DNA from: Nocardia australiensis
GTDB taxonomy: Bacteria; Actinomycetota; Actinomycetes; Mycobacteriales; Mycobacteriaceae
Reading direction: 5' to 3'
Assembly (NCBI RefSeq): GCF_020733705.1
Contig: NZ_JAJFZM010000001.1
Location: 2,480,001-2,544,000 of the forward strand
Length of the DNA stretch: 64,000 nucleotides
The position numbers and the translations under genes were made by a program. The notes below the pieces were generated by a model, which saw nothing but the letters and a program-made list of their open reading frames with translations, was not told where the DNA came from and ran no database searches. This document shows positions 33,045-42,155 of the stretch, one piece after another. The number at the start of each line of letters is the position of its first letter. Within the stretch, counting starts at the first letter, position 1.

Positions 33045-34250
33045 ATGGCAATCGACAACGCGGCGCCGGGTGCCGCTGGGACAGAGATGAAGCGGGTAAT
33101 GGTCGTGGGCGCCGGTATCGCCGGCCTGGCCGCCGCGCTGCGGATGCATCAGCACGGCTGGGATGTCGTCGTGGTCGAGCGCGCGCAGGCCCGGCGCAGC
33201 AGCGGCTACCTGGTAAACCTGCACGGACCCGGATATGACGCCGCGGAGCGGCTCGGGCTGCTACCGACGCTGACTCCGCGCGATATCGGGTTCTTCACCT
33301 CGATCCTGGTTCACGCGGACGGCCGGGAAAAGTTCGCGATTCCGGCCGCCGTCGCACAAGCCGCTGTCGGGGATCGGGCACTGAGCCTCTTCCGCGGCGA
33401 CCTGGAGTCGGCGCTGTACCACGCGGTGGCCGATCTCGCCGACATCCGTTTCGGCACCACCGTGCAGGCGGTCACCCAGAACGCCGGCGAAGTCGTCGTC
33501 ACCCTCAGCGACGGCACCCGCATGCAGACCGAACTTCTCATCGGCGCCGACGGCGTGCACTCCCGAGTCCGTGAACTCGTATTCGGCCCCGAGACCGACT
33601 ACCTGGTGGACCTGGGCCACATGGTGGGAGCATTCCCGCTCGAACGGATTCCCGAGCACATTCCGGAAGGCGTCGGCACGACATTCCTCGGGCCCCGGCG
33701 CACAGCCGCGGTGATGAACCTGGGGCCAGGTCGGTCCTCGGCGTTCTTCACCTACCGCTGCCCCGATCCGAACGCCGAATTGGCTCTCGGCCCCGCACCC
33801 GCGCTCACTCTGGCGTTCGGAGATCTCGGCCGAGGCGTCGCCGATGCCCTCCGCCAACTCGAGGCCGACCCTGCCCCCGCCTACTTCGACTCAGTCGGCC
33901 AAGTCGTCATGGACCGCTGGAGTTGCGGCCGAGTCGTTCTGCTCGGCGACGCGGCATGGTGCGTGACCGTATTCGCCGGCTACGGGGCGGCCCTCGCCCT
34001 CGACGGCGCCGACCGACTCGCCGCCGCCGTAGCAGCACACAGCGGCGACATTTCCACCGCACTCGACGCCTGGGAGGCGTCGTTGCGCCCCGAAGTCCGC
34101 AAACGACAGGCATTGGCCCGCAAAGGAATAAGTCGGTTTGCCCCGCCGTCACGCGCTCACGTCTGGGCCGGCGAACTCATGCTCCGCGCTATCCAGCTCC
34201 CCGGCATCCGTGGCCTGGTCCAACGCGCCATCCAACGCGCCAACAACTAG
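33045..34250 (+). CDS. FAD-dependent monooxygenase (PHBH/TetX-like)
   Basis: The start ATG 33045 has AGGAG eight bases upstream, giving 401 residues; GTG 33036 overlaps that ribosome site. The N-terminal Rossmann motif is VMVVGAGIAGLAAALRMHQH. FAD/NAD(P) contacts appear as LIGADGVHSRVRELVFG (DG motif) and VVLLGDAAWCVTVFAGYGAA (GD motif). This is class A aromatic hydroxylase architecture, close to TetX-like proteins. The substrate is unknown. It is divergent from the ppdK operon across the double operator, so both are probably under the same repressor. Confidence 0.85.
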   Translation: MAIDNAAPGAAGTEMKRVMVVGAGIAGLAAALRMHQHGWDVVVVERAQARRSSGYLVNLHGPGYDAAERLGLLPTLTPRDIGFFTSILVHADGREKFAIPAAVAQAAVGDRALSLFRGDLESALYHAVADLADIRFGTTVQAVTQNAGEVVVTLSDGTRMQTELLIGADGVHSRVRELVFGPETDYLVDLGHMVGAFPLERIPEHIPEGVGTTFLGPRRTAAVMNLGPGRSSAFFTYRCPDPNAELALGPAPALTLAFGDLGRGVADALRQLEADPAPAYFDSVGQVVMDRWSCGRVVLLGDAAWCVTVFAGYGAALALDGADRLAAAVAAHSGDISTALDAWEASLRPEVRKRQALARKGISRFAPPSRAHVWAGELMLRAIQLPGIRGLVQRAIQRANN

Positions 34251-34401
34251 GCGGGGTGCCAACTGGCTTGGCAACCGTCATGCGTCCCGCCACACCACCA
34301 CCAGCACCCGCCGACGCACTCGTCTGCCGCAAATCGCGCGGTTGATAGCACTGCCCGGTCAGTCCAAGGGCGCCAAGCTCTGCACCCGCCGGTGCCGCTC
34401 C

Positions 34402-37400
34402 TCAGTTGTGGTAGCGACGGTGGTCGATGCCGAACTCGTCGGCAACGGTCGCGGCGAGTTCCACATAGGCGCGCTTGGTGGTCTTGTGGAGGCGGTGCAG
34501 GTCGATCTCGGCGCCCTCGGATAGATGGTTGTCGAAGGGGATGATGTGCACCGCGCGGCAGCGCGACAGAAAGTATTCACGCAACTGCTGAATGCCGACG
34601 TTCGGTGATCCCTCACGTGGCAGATTGATGACCACTACCGCATTACGGACCAGATGATCATGGCCGTGCAGTGACAACCAGTCCAGAGTCGCCGCGGCAC
34701 TACGGGCGCCATCGATCGCGGCCGAGGAGATCAGCACCAGCGAGTGCGCCAGATCGAGCACGCCGCCCATCGCCGAATGCATCAGGCCGGTACCGCAGTC
34801 GGTGAGGATGATGTTGTAGAACCGCTGCAGGATGCGCGCAACGGCCCGGTACTCGTCGTCGTTGAACGCCTCTGATGCGGCCGGATCACGCTCGCTGGCA
34901 AGAACTTCCAACCTGCTCGTGCCCTGCGAGGTATGCCTGCGCACATCCGAATACCGCTGGATGGCGTGATCGAGCAGCAGGTCCCGAACGGTCGAGCGGG
35001 TCTGCAGCGGCACCCGCTGCGAGAGCGTGCCGAAGTCGGGGTTGGCGTCCACCGCGATCACCCGGTCACCCCGGATGGATGCGAAGATCGAACCGAGACC
35101 CATTGTGGTGGTCGTCTTTCCGACGCCACCCTTCAGCGAGAGCACCGCGATTCGATAATCACCGCGCACCGGCTGCCTGATCCGCGCGACCAGTTCCTGT
35201 AGCCGCATCTCCTCCGCGGAAAGGCCGGGATTGATCGCACCGCCGGAGACATGGTGCACGGCCTTGCGCCACCCGCTACCCGGTGCCTTCTTCGCGCGCT
35301 TCAATGGAACGTTGTCGAGCGATGGTTGGATGGCGTGCTGGTTCGCCTGTCCCTGCTGGAATTGCGTCGCACCACCGTGCCCCTGCGGACCGGGCCAACC
35401 GCCCTGCTGCTGGTCGCCTGGCGCCTGCGGCATCGTCTGACCGCCGCCGGGCCCACGCTGGGGCTGCTGCCCGTATCCGGGTCCCTGCCACTGCTCGGCG
35501 CCCGGTGCTTGCGGCGCGGCCGGAGGTTGTTGTCCGAGTTCGGAATTGGGCCGCTCACCGTTGCCGGACGGGTATTGCCACTCGACTCCCGGCGTCCGCG
35601 AACCACCGGGCGCCTGTTGCCCATACCCGGCGCCCTGCCACTGACCGGGCGCGGCACCCTGGTCGCCGCCCGGCGCCTGGGTCGGCAGCTGCCCCGGGGC
35701 GGGAACTTGTGGCTGGTTGCTGGAGAGATAGGTCGGGTTGTCGCTGGGGGCCTGTGATCCGGCGTTGCCTGGCGCCTGCCACTGTCCAGGTGCGGCAGCG
35801 TGGTCGCCGCCCGGCGCTTGCGTCGGCAGCTGCCCGGGGGCAGGCGCCTGTTGCTGGTTGCCGGAGAGATAGGTCGGGTTGTCGCTCGGTGCCTGCGATC
35901 CGGCGTTGCCTGGCGGCTGCGCGGCCAGTGGCGTTCGTGGTTGTGCCGGGTCGCCGCCGAGTGATTGCTGCCCGTGGCCCGCCGTACTCTGCCATCCGTC
36001 GCCACCTGCCTGTTGTTGCGGGAGTTCAGGATTGGGCTGTTCGTGGTCGCCGGTCGAATATGGATGACCGCCGTAGCCGGCCTGCGGGCCAGTAGGGGGT
36101 TGCTGTCGGTAATCGGATCGCTGATCGCTTCCAGCCGGGTACTGCTGATCACCGCCGGGGGAGTGGGGGGCGTTCGCCGGTTGCTGGGCGTGGCCGGTCG
36201 GGCTCTGCCGCTGGTCGCCGCCGGTAGCCTGCGAGGCTGGGAGTCGTTGTCCGCCTTGGCCATGCCAGTTGTCGCTCGCCGGTGCCCGAATGGGCATCGG
36301 GGGTTGTGCGTAGCCGTTCGGTGCCTGCGGTCCCGTGGCGGGCTGCGCGAACGCCGAAGGGTTCTGCCGCTCACTCGGTCCGGGCTGGTCGTTAGGCGGT
36401 TGCTGGCCGGACGTCGGGGGCGGAGGTTGGTGGTCCTCACGTGTCGCGGCGATTTCCGCTGCGGCAATGTCCGACAGCAGACGGTGGCTGCCCGCGCCGG
36501 GGTCATCCGCGCTGCCCGGCTGTGTTGTCCGCGTGGACGTTTCGTCGCGATCGGCCGGCCGACCGGATTCTGATGCGTCCGGCCGTGGTCCGGAGGGCGG
36601 CGTCGCACTGCCGTTTGATTGCGGGGACCGGCCCGCGCCGCGCGAACCGTGTCCGGCGGCCTCGGGCGCCGGACGTTCGGGATTCGTCGGACCATCGGTG
36701 AATTCGCTGGGGCGCGGCGGGAGTTCGGGGCGGTCCGACCTGGGCGCGCCGGGTTCATCGGCGGCCCGCTGACGATCCTCGGCGGCGGGTCCGCTGAGCC
36801 ATGGCGGCGGCGCGTCCTCGCCCCGTTGCGTCGATTGTGGTGGCTGCGGGGCGAATTCGCCGCCGGGGTGCTGCCCCTCCGCCGGATGTGCCGATCCGTC
36901 CGCAGTGCTCGGCGGCGCAGCGAGGGGTGCGGGCCGGTGTGGCTCGGCCTCGGATGCCGTTCGGCCGGAATCGGATCCGGGCCCCGCCAACCATGGGGGC
37001 GGCCCGTCGAGATCCGGTACCGGCGGCGTTACCGGAGGGTGGGCCCCGCCCGGCTGATCGGTGGTCGACTGTTCGGCGGCAGGACGCGACGGGGCGAGCG
37101 GTGTGTACCCATGTGCCGCAGCATGATCCGGAGTCTGGGTCTGCGGTGGCAGATCATTCTGCGTTTCGGGCGACCGGGCGCCCAACGGCTGGAATCCCGA
37201 CGACGGCTGGCGCGGATTGCGGGTGGGCAACGGCGCGGCCTGCCACGAGCTGTCCTGGTGTGGCGGCACCTGACCGGCCGCGTCCGGCCACTGCTGCGGC
37301 GACCGGGAATCGTGCCCGGCGCCGGGCTGTGGTGAACCGTGCCCGCCCGGATCATGCTGCGGCTGGGAGCCGGGGCCGCGGTAAGCCTCCGGTCCGCTAT

Positions 37401-37806
37401 CGGACTCGGGTGCCCGCGGTTGCGGCGCGGGCCCGCCGTGAGACTCGGGCCCTTGATAGTTGCCGGGTTCGCGATGGGCCGCGGGCCCCGGTTGCGATTC
37501 GGGTCCACCCGACCACGACAAATCCGGGCGCGGTCCCTGACCCTGGGAGACGGGCTGCTGTTCCTCGGCCGCTTCGTCCTTATCTCTGCGCCAGCCCTTG
37601 CGGCGCTTGTCTCGGCGCGACGGATTCGAGTCGGGGCGCTCGCCCTCGGAGGAGCGGGACTTGAAGCGGCCGCGGCGTGCGGGCGCCTCATCAATAAGGT
37701 CTTCTTGCGGCAGGTTCTGTACCGGGGCTTCGTAGCCGGCCTGCGTGACGTCGCTCTCCGACAGCCATGGTGGCAGCATGGGGAGGCCGTCGTTGTTACG
37801 GCTCAC
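34402..37806 (-). CDS. giant Pro/Gln-rich MinD/ParA-type ATPase, EspI-like
   Basis: GTG 37806 has AGGGGG nine bases upstream and gives 1134 residues starting MSRNNDGLPMLPPWLSESDV. Residues ~55-90 are strongly basic (RDKRRKGWRRDKDE). Residues ~95-860 are low-complexity Pro/Gln/Gly/Ser. The C-terminal ~260 residues are a MinD/ParA-like ATPase with deviant Walker A KGGVGKT at 892-898, VIAVDANPDFGTLSQRV and IILTDCGTG. This plan matches ESX-linked EspI (Rv3876), a regulator of ESX-1 activity, but the disordered part is about twice as long. It lies between the two ESX loci and beside infA. Confidence 0.8.
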   Translation of the reverse strand: MSRNNDGLPMLPPWLSESDVTQAGYEAPVQNLPQEDLIDEAPARRGRFKSRSSEGERPDSNPSRRDKRRKGWRRDKDEAAEEQQPVSQGQGPRPDLSWSGGPESQPGPAAHREPGNYQGPESHGGPAPQPRAPESDSGPEAYRGPGSQPQHDPGGHGSPQPGAGHDSRSPQQWPDAAGQVPPHQDSSWQAAPLPTRNPRQPSSGFQPLGARSPETQNDLPPQTQTPDHAAAHGYTPLAPSRPAAEQSTTDQPGGAHPPVTPPVPDLDGPPPWLAGPGSDSGRTASEAEPHRPAPLAAPPSTADGSAHPAEGQHPGGEFAPQPPQSTQRGEDAPPPWLSGPAAEDRQRAADEPGAPRSDRPELPPRPSEFTDGPTNPERPAPEAAGHGSRGAGRSPQSNGSATPPSGPRPDASESGRPADRDETSTRTTQPGSADDPGAGSHRLLSDIAAAEIAATREDHQPPPPTSGQQPPNDQPGPSERQNPSAFAQPATGPQAPNGYAQPPMPIRAPASDNWHGQGGQRLPASQATGGDQRQSPTGHAQQPANAPHSPGGDQQYPAGSDQRSDYRQQPPTGPQAGYGGHPYSTGDHEQPNPELPQQQAGGDGWQSTAGHGQQSLGGDPAQPRTPLAAQPPGNAGSQAPSDNPTYLSGNQQQAPAPGQLPTQAPGGDHAAAPGQWQAPGNAGSQAPSDNPTYLSSNQPQVPAPGQLPTQAPGGDQGAAPGQWQGAGYGQQAPGGSRTPGVEWQYPSGNGERPNSELGQQPPAAPQAPGAEQWQGPGYGQQPQRGPGGGQTMPQAPGDQQQGGWPGPQGHGGATQFQQGQANQHAIQPSLDNVPLKRAKKAPGSGWRKAVHHVSGGAINPGLSAEEMRLQELVARIRQPVRGDYRIAVLSLKGGVGKTTTTMGLGSIFASIRGDRVIAVDANPDFGTLSQRVPLQTRSTVRDLLLDHAIQRYSDVRRHTSQGTSRLEVLASERDPAASEAFNDDEYRAVARILQRFYNIILTDCGTGLMHSAMGGVLDLAHSLVLISSAAIDGARSAAATLDWLSLHGHDHLVRNAVVVINLPREGSPNVGIQQLREYFLSRCRAVHIIPFDNHLSEGAEIDLHRLHKTTKRAYVELAATVADEFGIDHRRYHN
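35629..35910 (-). repeat. 141-bp direct repeat (2 units) inside the EspI-like gene
   Basis: Two adjacent 47-codon units, 35910-35770 and 35769-35629, encode GNAGSQAPSDNPTYLS followed by APGQLPTQAPGGD, with few differences. Shorter degenerate versions occur on both sides, showing that the disordered arm grew by duplication. Confidence 0.85.
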
Positions 37807-38080
37807 GGCACCTGTCCCCCTTGGATCTGCTGGAGCATTCCTGGACGGCGGCCAGTTTACGCGACGACCACTCGCCGCCGCGGGGCAGGGAGTGGCCCGT
37901 AAATACCACTTCACGAGGGGGGCATTTTTGCCGGATCCAGCACCTCCCGGTAAGCTTGAGCGACGGTGCACCTACGCGCCGACTGTTTGCATGCCGCCTG
38001 TCGGTTCGGCTGACGGGTACATACAAGCAGACACGAAGCAATCAAACCAGGTTTGAGCGTAAACCAGGATCGCGGAGGAC

Positions 38081-38302
38081 ATGGCGAAGAAAGACGGGGC
38101 CATCGAGGTCGAGGGTCGAGTAGTCGAGCCGCTGCCCAATGCGATGTTCCGGATCGAGCTCGAGAACGGTCACAAGGTTCTCGCGCACATCAGCGGGAAG
38201 ATGCGGCAGCATTACATTCGTATCCTCCCCGAAGACCGTGTGGTCGTCGAGCTTTCGCCCTACGACCTGTCGCGCGGCCGCATCGTTTACCGCTACAAGT
38301 GA
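38081..38302 (+). CDS. infA: translation initiation factor IF-1
   Basis: The 73-residue OB-fold protein has the standard IF-1 sequence ([55 protein letters not shown]). IF-1 binds the A site of the 30S subunit during initiation. GGAGG lies shortly upstream. It heads the run infA-rpmJ-rpsM-rpsK-rpsD-rpoA-rplQ, the usual actinobacterial order. Confidence 0.98.
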
Positions 38303-38363
38303 TCGCGCCCGCCCTCTCATGGGTGCGGCGCGAACGCCGAGCCGCGAGGCTCACTACAGAGAC

Positions 38364-38386
38364 TTCCCCAGCCGTCGGCTGGGGAA
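38364..38386. terminator. strong hairpin between infA and rpmJ
   Basis: TTCCCCAGCC (38364-38373) and GGCTGGGGAA (38377-38386) form a perfect 10-bp stem with a three-base loop, followed by AAAC rather than a U-tract. It could be an attenuator, an RNA processing point or a stabiliser between infA and the ribosomal genes. True termination is uncertain. Confidence 0.5.
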
Positions 38387-38431
38387 AAACTGTGTTCACA
38401 CTCGTGTGAACCACAACAAGATTGGACGGAC

Positions 38432-38545
38432 GTGAAGGTTCAGCCGAGCGTCAAGAAGATCTGCGAGAAGTGCAAGGTGATCCGCCGTCACGGTCGGGTC
38501 ATGGTGATCTGCGACAACCTGCGCCACAAGCAGCGTCAGGGCTGA
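38432..38545 (+). CDS. rpmJ: 50S ribosomal protein L36
   Basis: A GTG start gives 37 residues, [20 protein letters not shown] through NLRHKQRQG. The zinc-binding set is present: Cys-x2-Cys (CEKC), a further Cys (VICDN) and His (LRHK), so this is the zinc-containing form of L36. It lies between infA and rpsM as usual. Confidence 0.97.
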   Translation: MKVQPSVKKICEKCKVIRRHGRVMVICDNLRHKQRQG

Positions 38546-38766
38546 TCGGACTCTCCGGAGTTGATCTCCAGGAGTCGATCACCAGCCGGGCACCGATCAC
38601 TGATCGGCTTGGCCAATAAAAGAAGACCTCCCAGCTCCAGCCGCACACAGCGGTTTCCGGGTCCGCCCGGATGTGTGCGCGCCAACCACCGGTACGGAGG
38701 CCGGTGCCCCACAAGACGAGGGGACGGACGGGGAGCAGACCTCCGCAACAGTAAGGAACCTGCCAC

Positions 38767-39141
38767 ATGGCACGTCTCATGGGCGTCGATCTCCCGCGCG
38801 AAAAGCGCATGGAGATCGCGCTGACCTACATTTTCGGCATCGGCCGTACCCGCTCCAAGGAGATCCTCGCGGCCACCGGCGTCAGCCCGGACCTGCGCAG
38901 CAAGGACCTCAGCGACGACCAGGTGACGCAGCTGCGTGACTACATCGAGAGCTCGCCCGAGCTCAAGGTCGAAGGTGACCTGCGCCGTGAGGTGCAGGCC
39001 GATATCCGTCGCAAGATCGAGATCGGCTGCTACCAGGGTCTGCGCCACCGTCGTGGCCTGCCCGTGCATGGTCAGCGCACCAAGACCAACGCTCGTACCC
39101 GCAAGGGGCCGAAGCGCACCGTCGCCGGCAAGAAGAAGTAG
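38767..39141 (+). CDS. rpsM: 30S ribosomal protein S13
   Basis: The 124-residue protein has the S13 sequence ([54 protein letters not shown]). S13 binds the head of the 30S subunit and contacts tRNA with its basic tail ([17 protein letters not shown]). A 221-bp leader follows rpmJ; no distinct structure was identified there. Confidence 0.98.
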   Translation: MARLMGVDLPREKRMEIALTYIFGIGRTRSKEILAATGVSPDLRSKDLSDDQVTQLRDYIESSPELKVEGDLRREVQADIRRKIEIGCYQGLRHRRGLPVHGQRTKTNARTRKGPKRTVAGKKK

Positions 39142-39150
39142 GGATAACCG

Positions 39151-39564
39151 ATGCCTCCGAAGTCACGGGCCTCCGGCCCGAAGAAGACCCAGAAGTCGCG
39201 TCGCCGGGAAAAGAAGAACGTCCCGCACGGCCACGCGCACATCAAGAGCACGTTCAACAACACCATCGTGTCGATCACCGACCCGGCCGGCAACGTCATC
39301 TCGTGGGCGTCCTCGGGCCACGTCGGCTTCAAGGGTTCGCGCAAGTCGACCCCGTTCGCCGCGCAGCTCGCCGCCGAGAACGCCGCCCGCAAGGCGCAGG
39401 AGAACGGCGTCAAGAAGGTCGACGTTTTCGTGAAGGGCCCGGGTTCGGGTCGCGAGACCGCGATCCGTTCGCTGCAGGCCGCAGGCCTCGAGGTCGGCAC
39501 GATTTCCGATGTCACCCCGCAGCCGCACAACGGCTGCCGTCCGCCCAAGCGGCGTCGCGTCTAG
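39151..39564 (+). CDS. rpsK: 30S ribosomal protein S11
   Basis: The 137-residue S11 has the conserved [36 protein letters not shown] and [13 protein letters not shown] segments. It helps shape the mRNA cleft on the 30S platform. It starts nine bases after rpsM, in the same operon. Confidence 0.98.
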   Translation: MPPKSRASGPKKTQKSRRREKKNVPHGHAHIKSTFNNTIVSITDPAGNVISWASSGHVGFKGSRKSTPFAAQLAAENAARKAQENGVKKVDVFVKGPGSGRETAIRSLQAAGLEVGTISDVTPQPHNGCRPPKRRRV

Positions 39565-39585
39565 CGGGAAAGGATTAGATAACAA

Positions 39586-40191
39586 ATGGCTCGTTATACA
39601 GGCCCCATCACCCGCAAGTCGCGTCGTCTGCGTGTCGACCTCGTCGGAGGCGACCAGGCGTTCGAGCGTCGTCCCTACCCGCCCGGCCAGCACGGCCGCG
39701 CGCGGATCAAGGAGAGCGAGTACCTGCTCCAGCTGCAGGAGAAGCAGAAGGCTCGCTTCGCCTACGGCGTCATGGAGAAGCAGTTCAGCAGGTACTACAA
39801 GGAGGCCAATCGCCTCAAGGGCAAGACCGGTGACAACCTGCTGCGTCTGCTCGAGTGCCGTCTGGACAACGTCGTGTACCGCGCGGGTCTCGCGCGTACC
39901 CGTCGTCAGGCTCGCCAGCTGGTCAGCCACGGCCACTTCCTGGTGAACAACAAGAGTGTGAACGTTCCCAGCTTCCAGGTGACTCAGTACGACATCATCG
40001 ATGTCAAGCAGAAGTCGCTGGGCACGCTGCCGTTCCAGGTCGCTCGCGAGACCGTCGGCGACCGTCCCGTTCCCGGTTGGCTCCAGGTGATCCCGGGCCG
40101 CCTGCGCATCCTGGTTCACCAGGTGCCCGAGCGCGCCCAGATCGATGTGCCGCTGCAGGAACAGCTGATCGTCGAGTACTACTCGAAGTAA
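39586..40191 (+). CDS. rpsD: 30S ribosomal protein S4
   Basis: The 201-residue S4 has RRLRVDLVGG, RPYPPGQHG, the S4 RNA-binding domain (LECRLDNVVYRAGLARTRRQ, ARQLVSHGHFLVNN) and the usual end VEYYSK. It nucleates 30S assembly on 16S rRNA and in some bacteria represses its own operon. No N-terminal zinc cysteines are seen, matching the short actinobacterial form. A long inverted repeat lies between it and rpoA. Confidence 0.98.
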   Translation: MARYTGPITRKSRRLRVDLVGGDQAFERRPYPPGQHGRARIKESEYLLQLQEKQKARFAYGVMEKQFSRYYKEANRLKGKTGDNLLRLLECRLDNVVYRAGLARTRRQARQLVSHGHFLVNNKSVNVPSFQVTQYDIIDVKQKSLGTLPFQVARETVGDRPVPGWLQVIPGRLRILVHQVPERAQIDVPLQEQLIVEYYSK

Positions 40192-40207
40192 GGCTTTAAC
40201 GCCGCTG

Positions 40208-40280
40208 GTGGGTGATCGCCGTAGTGACTGCTTGCAGGTCGCTCGAAAAGGCCAGTCCGTAATGCGGGGCGATCACCCAC
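40208..40280. promoter_or_regulatory. long stem-loop in the rpsD-rpoA leader
   Basis: GTGGGTGATCGCC (40208-40220) pairs perfectly with GGCGATCACCCAC (40268-40280). The 47-base loop contains a possible inner stem GACTG (40226-40230)/CAGTC (40252-40256). It lies 17 bp after rpsD and 54 bp before rpoA. It could be an attenuator, an S4-binding leader, or an RNase III-type processing site; no U-tract follows. Confidence 0.6.
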
Positions 40281-40334
40281 AACCCCTAAAACGAGGCGTC
40301 AAATAGCGGGCGCCCAAACAGGAGGATGATCCAT

Positions 40335-41393
40335 ATGCTGATTTCACAGCGTCCGACACTCACCGAAGAGGTCGTCGCCGAGAACCGCTCGAAGTTCACC
40401 ATCGAACCACTCGAGCCAGGTTTCGGTTACACCCTTGGCAATTCGCTGCGTCGTACCCTGCTGTCCTCGATTCCGGGGGCCGCGGTCACGAGCATCCGCA
40501 TCGACGGCGTTCTGCACGAGTTCACCACCGTGCCCGGCGTGAAGGAAGATGTCACCGACATCATCCTGAACCTGAAGGGTCTGGTCGTGTCCTCGGAGGA
40601 GGACGAGCCGGTCACGATGTACGTGCGCAAGCAGGGTCCCGGCACCGTCACCGCCGGTGACATCGTGCCGCCCGCCGGTGTTGTCGTGCACAACCCGGAC
40701 ATGCACATCGCCACCCTGAACGACAAGGGCAAGCTGGAGATCGAGCTCGTTGTCGAGCGCGGTCGCGGTTACGTTCCCGCCGTTCAGAACAAGGCGTCCG
40801 GCGCGGAAATCGGCCGGATCCCGGTGGATTCGATCTACTCGCCGGTGCTGAAGGTGACCTACAAGGTCGAGGCAACCCGTGTCGAGCAGCGCACCGACTT
40901 CGACCGTCTGATCCTGGACGTGGAGACCAAGAACTCCATCAGCGCACGGGACGCGCTCGCTTCGGCGGGCAAGACCCTGGTCGAGCTCTTCGGCCTGGCC
41001 CGTGAGCTGAACGTCGAGGCCGAGGGCATCGAGATCGGCCCTTCGCCGGCCGAGGCGGATCACATCGCCTCCTTCGGTCTGCCGATCGAGGATCTGGACC
41101 TCACCGTCCGGTCCTACAACTGCCTCAAGCGCGAGGGTGTGCACACGGTCGGCGAGCTGGTCGGTCGCACCGAGTCGGATCTGCTGGACATCCGCAACTT
41201 CGGCCAGAAGTCCATCGACGAGGTCAAGGTCAAGCTGCACACGCTGGGCCTCTCGCTCAAGGACAGCCCGGCGTCGTTCGACCCGTCCAGCGTGGTGGGT
41301 TACGACGCGAGCACCGGAACGTGGAGCGACAGCGGCACTTTCGGTGACACCGACGGTGGCGAGCAGGACTACGCCGAGACCGAACAGCTCTAG
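40335..41393 (+). CDS. rpoA: RNA polymerase alpha subunit
   Basis: The ATG at 40335 is chosen because AGGAGG lies at 40320-40325; the in-frame ATG at 40326 abuts it. The protein is 352 residues. It has an N-terminal assembly domain ([20 protein letters not shown]), a linker and a C-terminal domain with two helix-hairpin-helix elements ([34 protein letters not shown]). Alpha dimerises to start RNA polymerase assembly, and its CTD contacts activators and UP elements. Confidence 0.98.
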   Translation: MLISQRPTLTEEVVAENRSKFTIEPLEPGFGYTLGNSLRRTLLSSIPGAAVTSIRIDGVLHEFTTVPGVKEDVTDIILNLKGLVVSSEEDEPVTMYVRKQGPGTVTAGDIVPPAGVVVHNPDMHIATLNDKGKLEIELVVERGRGYVPAVQNKASGAEIGRIPVDSIYSPVLKVTYKVEATRVEQRTDFDRLILDVETKNSISARDALASAGKTLVELFGLARELNVEAEGIEIGPSPAEADHIASFGLPIEDLDLTVRSYNCLKREGVHTVGELVGRTESDLLDIRNFGQKSIDEVKVKLHTLGLSLKDSPASFDPSSVVGYDASTGTWSDSGTFGDTDGGEQDYAETEQL

Positions 41394-41521
41394 GCCGGAT
41401 GCGGGGTAGGCACCCCGGCCCGGCCTCGCACCCGTGGCGTGAGCGACGTGCCCGGAGGCGGTAGCGGAGCGTAACCACGCAGGGCGCCGGGAGCGCCGCA
41501 ATAAGACACAGGAGAACAACA

Positions 41522-42034
41522 ATGCCCAAGCCCAAGAAGGGTGCCCGCTTCGGCGGGTCGGCGTCGCACCAGAAGGCGATCTTCGCCAATCTGGCGACGG
41601 CGCTCTTCGAGCACGGTCGTATTTCGACCACCGAGGCCAAGGCCAAGGCGCTGCGCCCCTACGCGGAGAAGCTGGTCACCAAGGCGAAGGCCGGCACCCT
41701 TGCCGACCGTCGTGAGGTGCTCAAGGTGATCCGTAACAAGGACGTCGTGCATGAGCTCTTTGCCACGATCGGCCCCTCGTTCGAGGGTCGCGAGGGTGGC
41801 TACACCCGCATCACCAAGACGCTGCCCCGCAAGGGTGACAATGCGCCGATGGCGATCATTGAGCTGGTCCGGGAGAAGACCGTGACCAACGAGGCCGATC
41901 GCGCGCGCCGTGTCGCCGCTTCGCAGAAGGTCGAGGCGCCGGTCGCCGAGACCGTCGTCGAGGACGAGGCAGTCGCCGAGACCGTCGACGCCCCGGCAGC
42001 CGACGAGGCCGCTGAGGACAAGAAGGACGCCTGA
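41522..42034 (+). CDS. rplQ: 50S ribosomal protein L17
   Basis: The 170-residue L17 starts [20 protein letters not shown] and includes [20 protein letters not shown] and [12 protein letters not shown]. The C-terminal ~45 residues are an acidic Ala/Val/Glu tail absent from short L17s but common in actinobacteria. It ends the ribosomal run; a terminator-like hairpin follows. Confidence 0.98.
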   Translation: MPKPKKGARFGGSASHQKAIFANLATALFEHGRISTTEAKAKALRPYAEKLVTKAKAGTLADRREVLKVIRNKDVVHELFATIGPSFEGREGGYTRITKTLPRKGDNAPMAIIELVREKTVTNEADRARRVAASQKVEAPVAETVVEDEAVAETVDAPAADEAAEDKKDA

Positions 42035-42053
42035 GCTTCGCGTTGGAGTTCTG

Positions 42054-42091
42054 AATGAGCCCGCCGCCCCCCGTGGGTCGGCGGGTTCATT
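42054..42091 (+). terminator. terminator after rplQ
   Basis: AATGAGCCCGCCG (42054-42066) pairs with CGGCGGGTTCATT (42079-42091), a 13-bp stem with a single G-U pair and a 12-base loop, followed by CGTTTCC. It begins 19 bases after the rplQ stop and separates the ribosomal operon from truA. Confidence 0.75.
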
Positions 42092-42155
42092 CGTTTCCGA
42101 CCGAGATCGCTTCAATGGCAGCGGGTTTCGCCCGCATATCTGGCAGGAGAGCACT

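Noticed and set aside
38546..38766. Possible ribosomal-protein leader before rpsM
   Set aside because: No long paired structure or known leader motif was visible; the region is only a 221-bp spacer on present evidence.
41394..41521. GC-rich hairpins between rpoA and rplQ considered as a terminator
   Set aside because: Several overlapping short stems are possible but none is dominant, and the two genes normally share a transcript.
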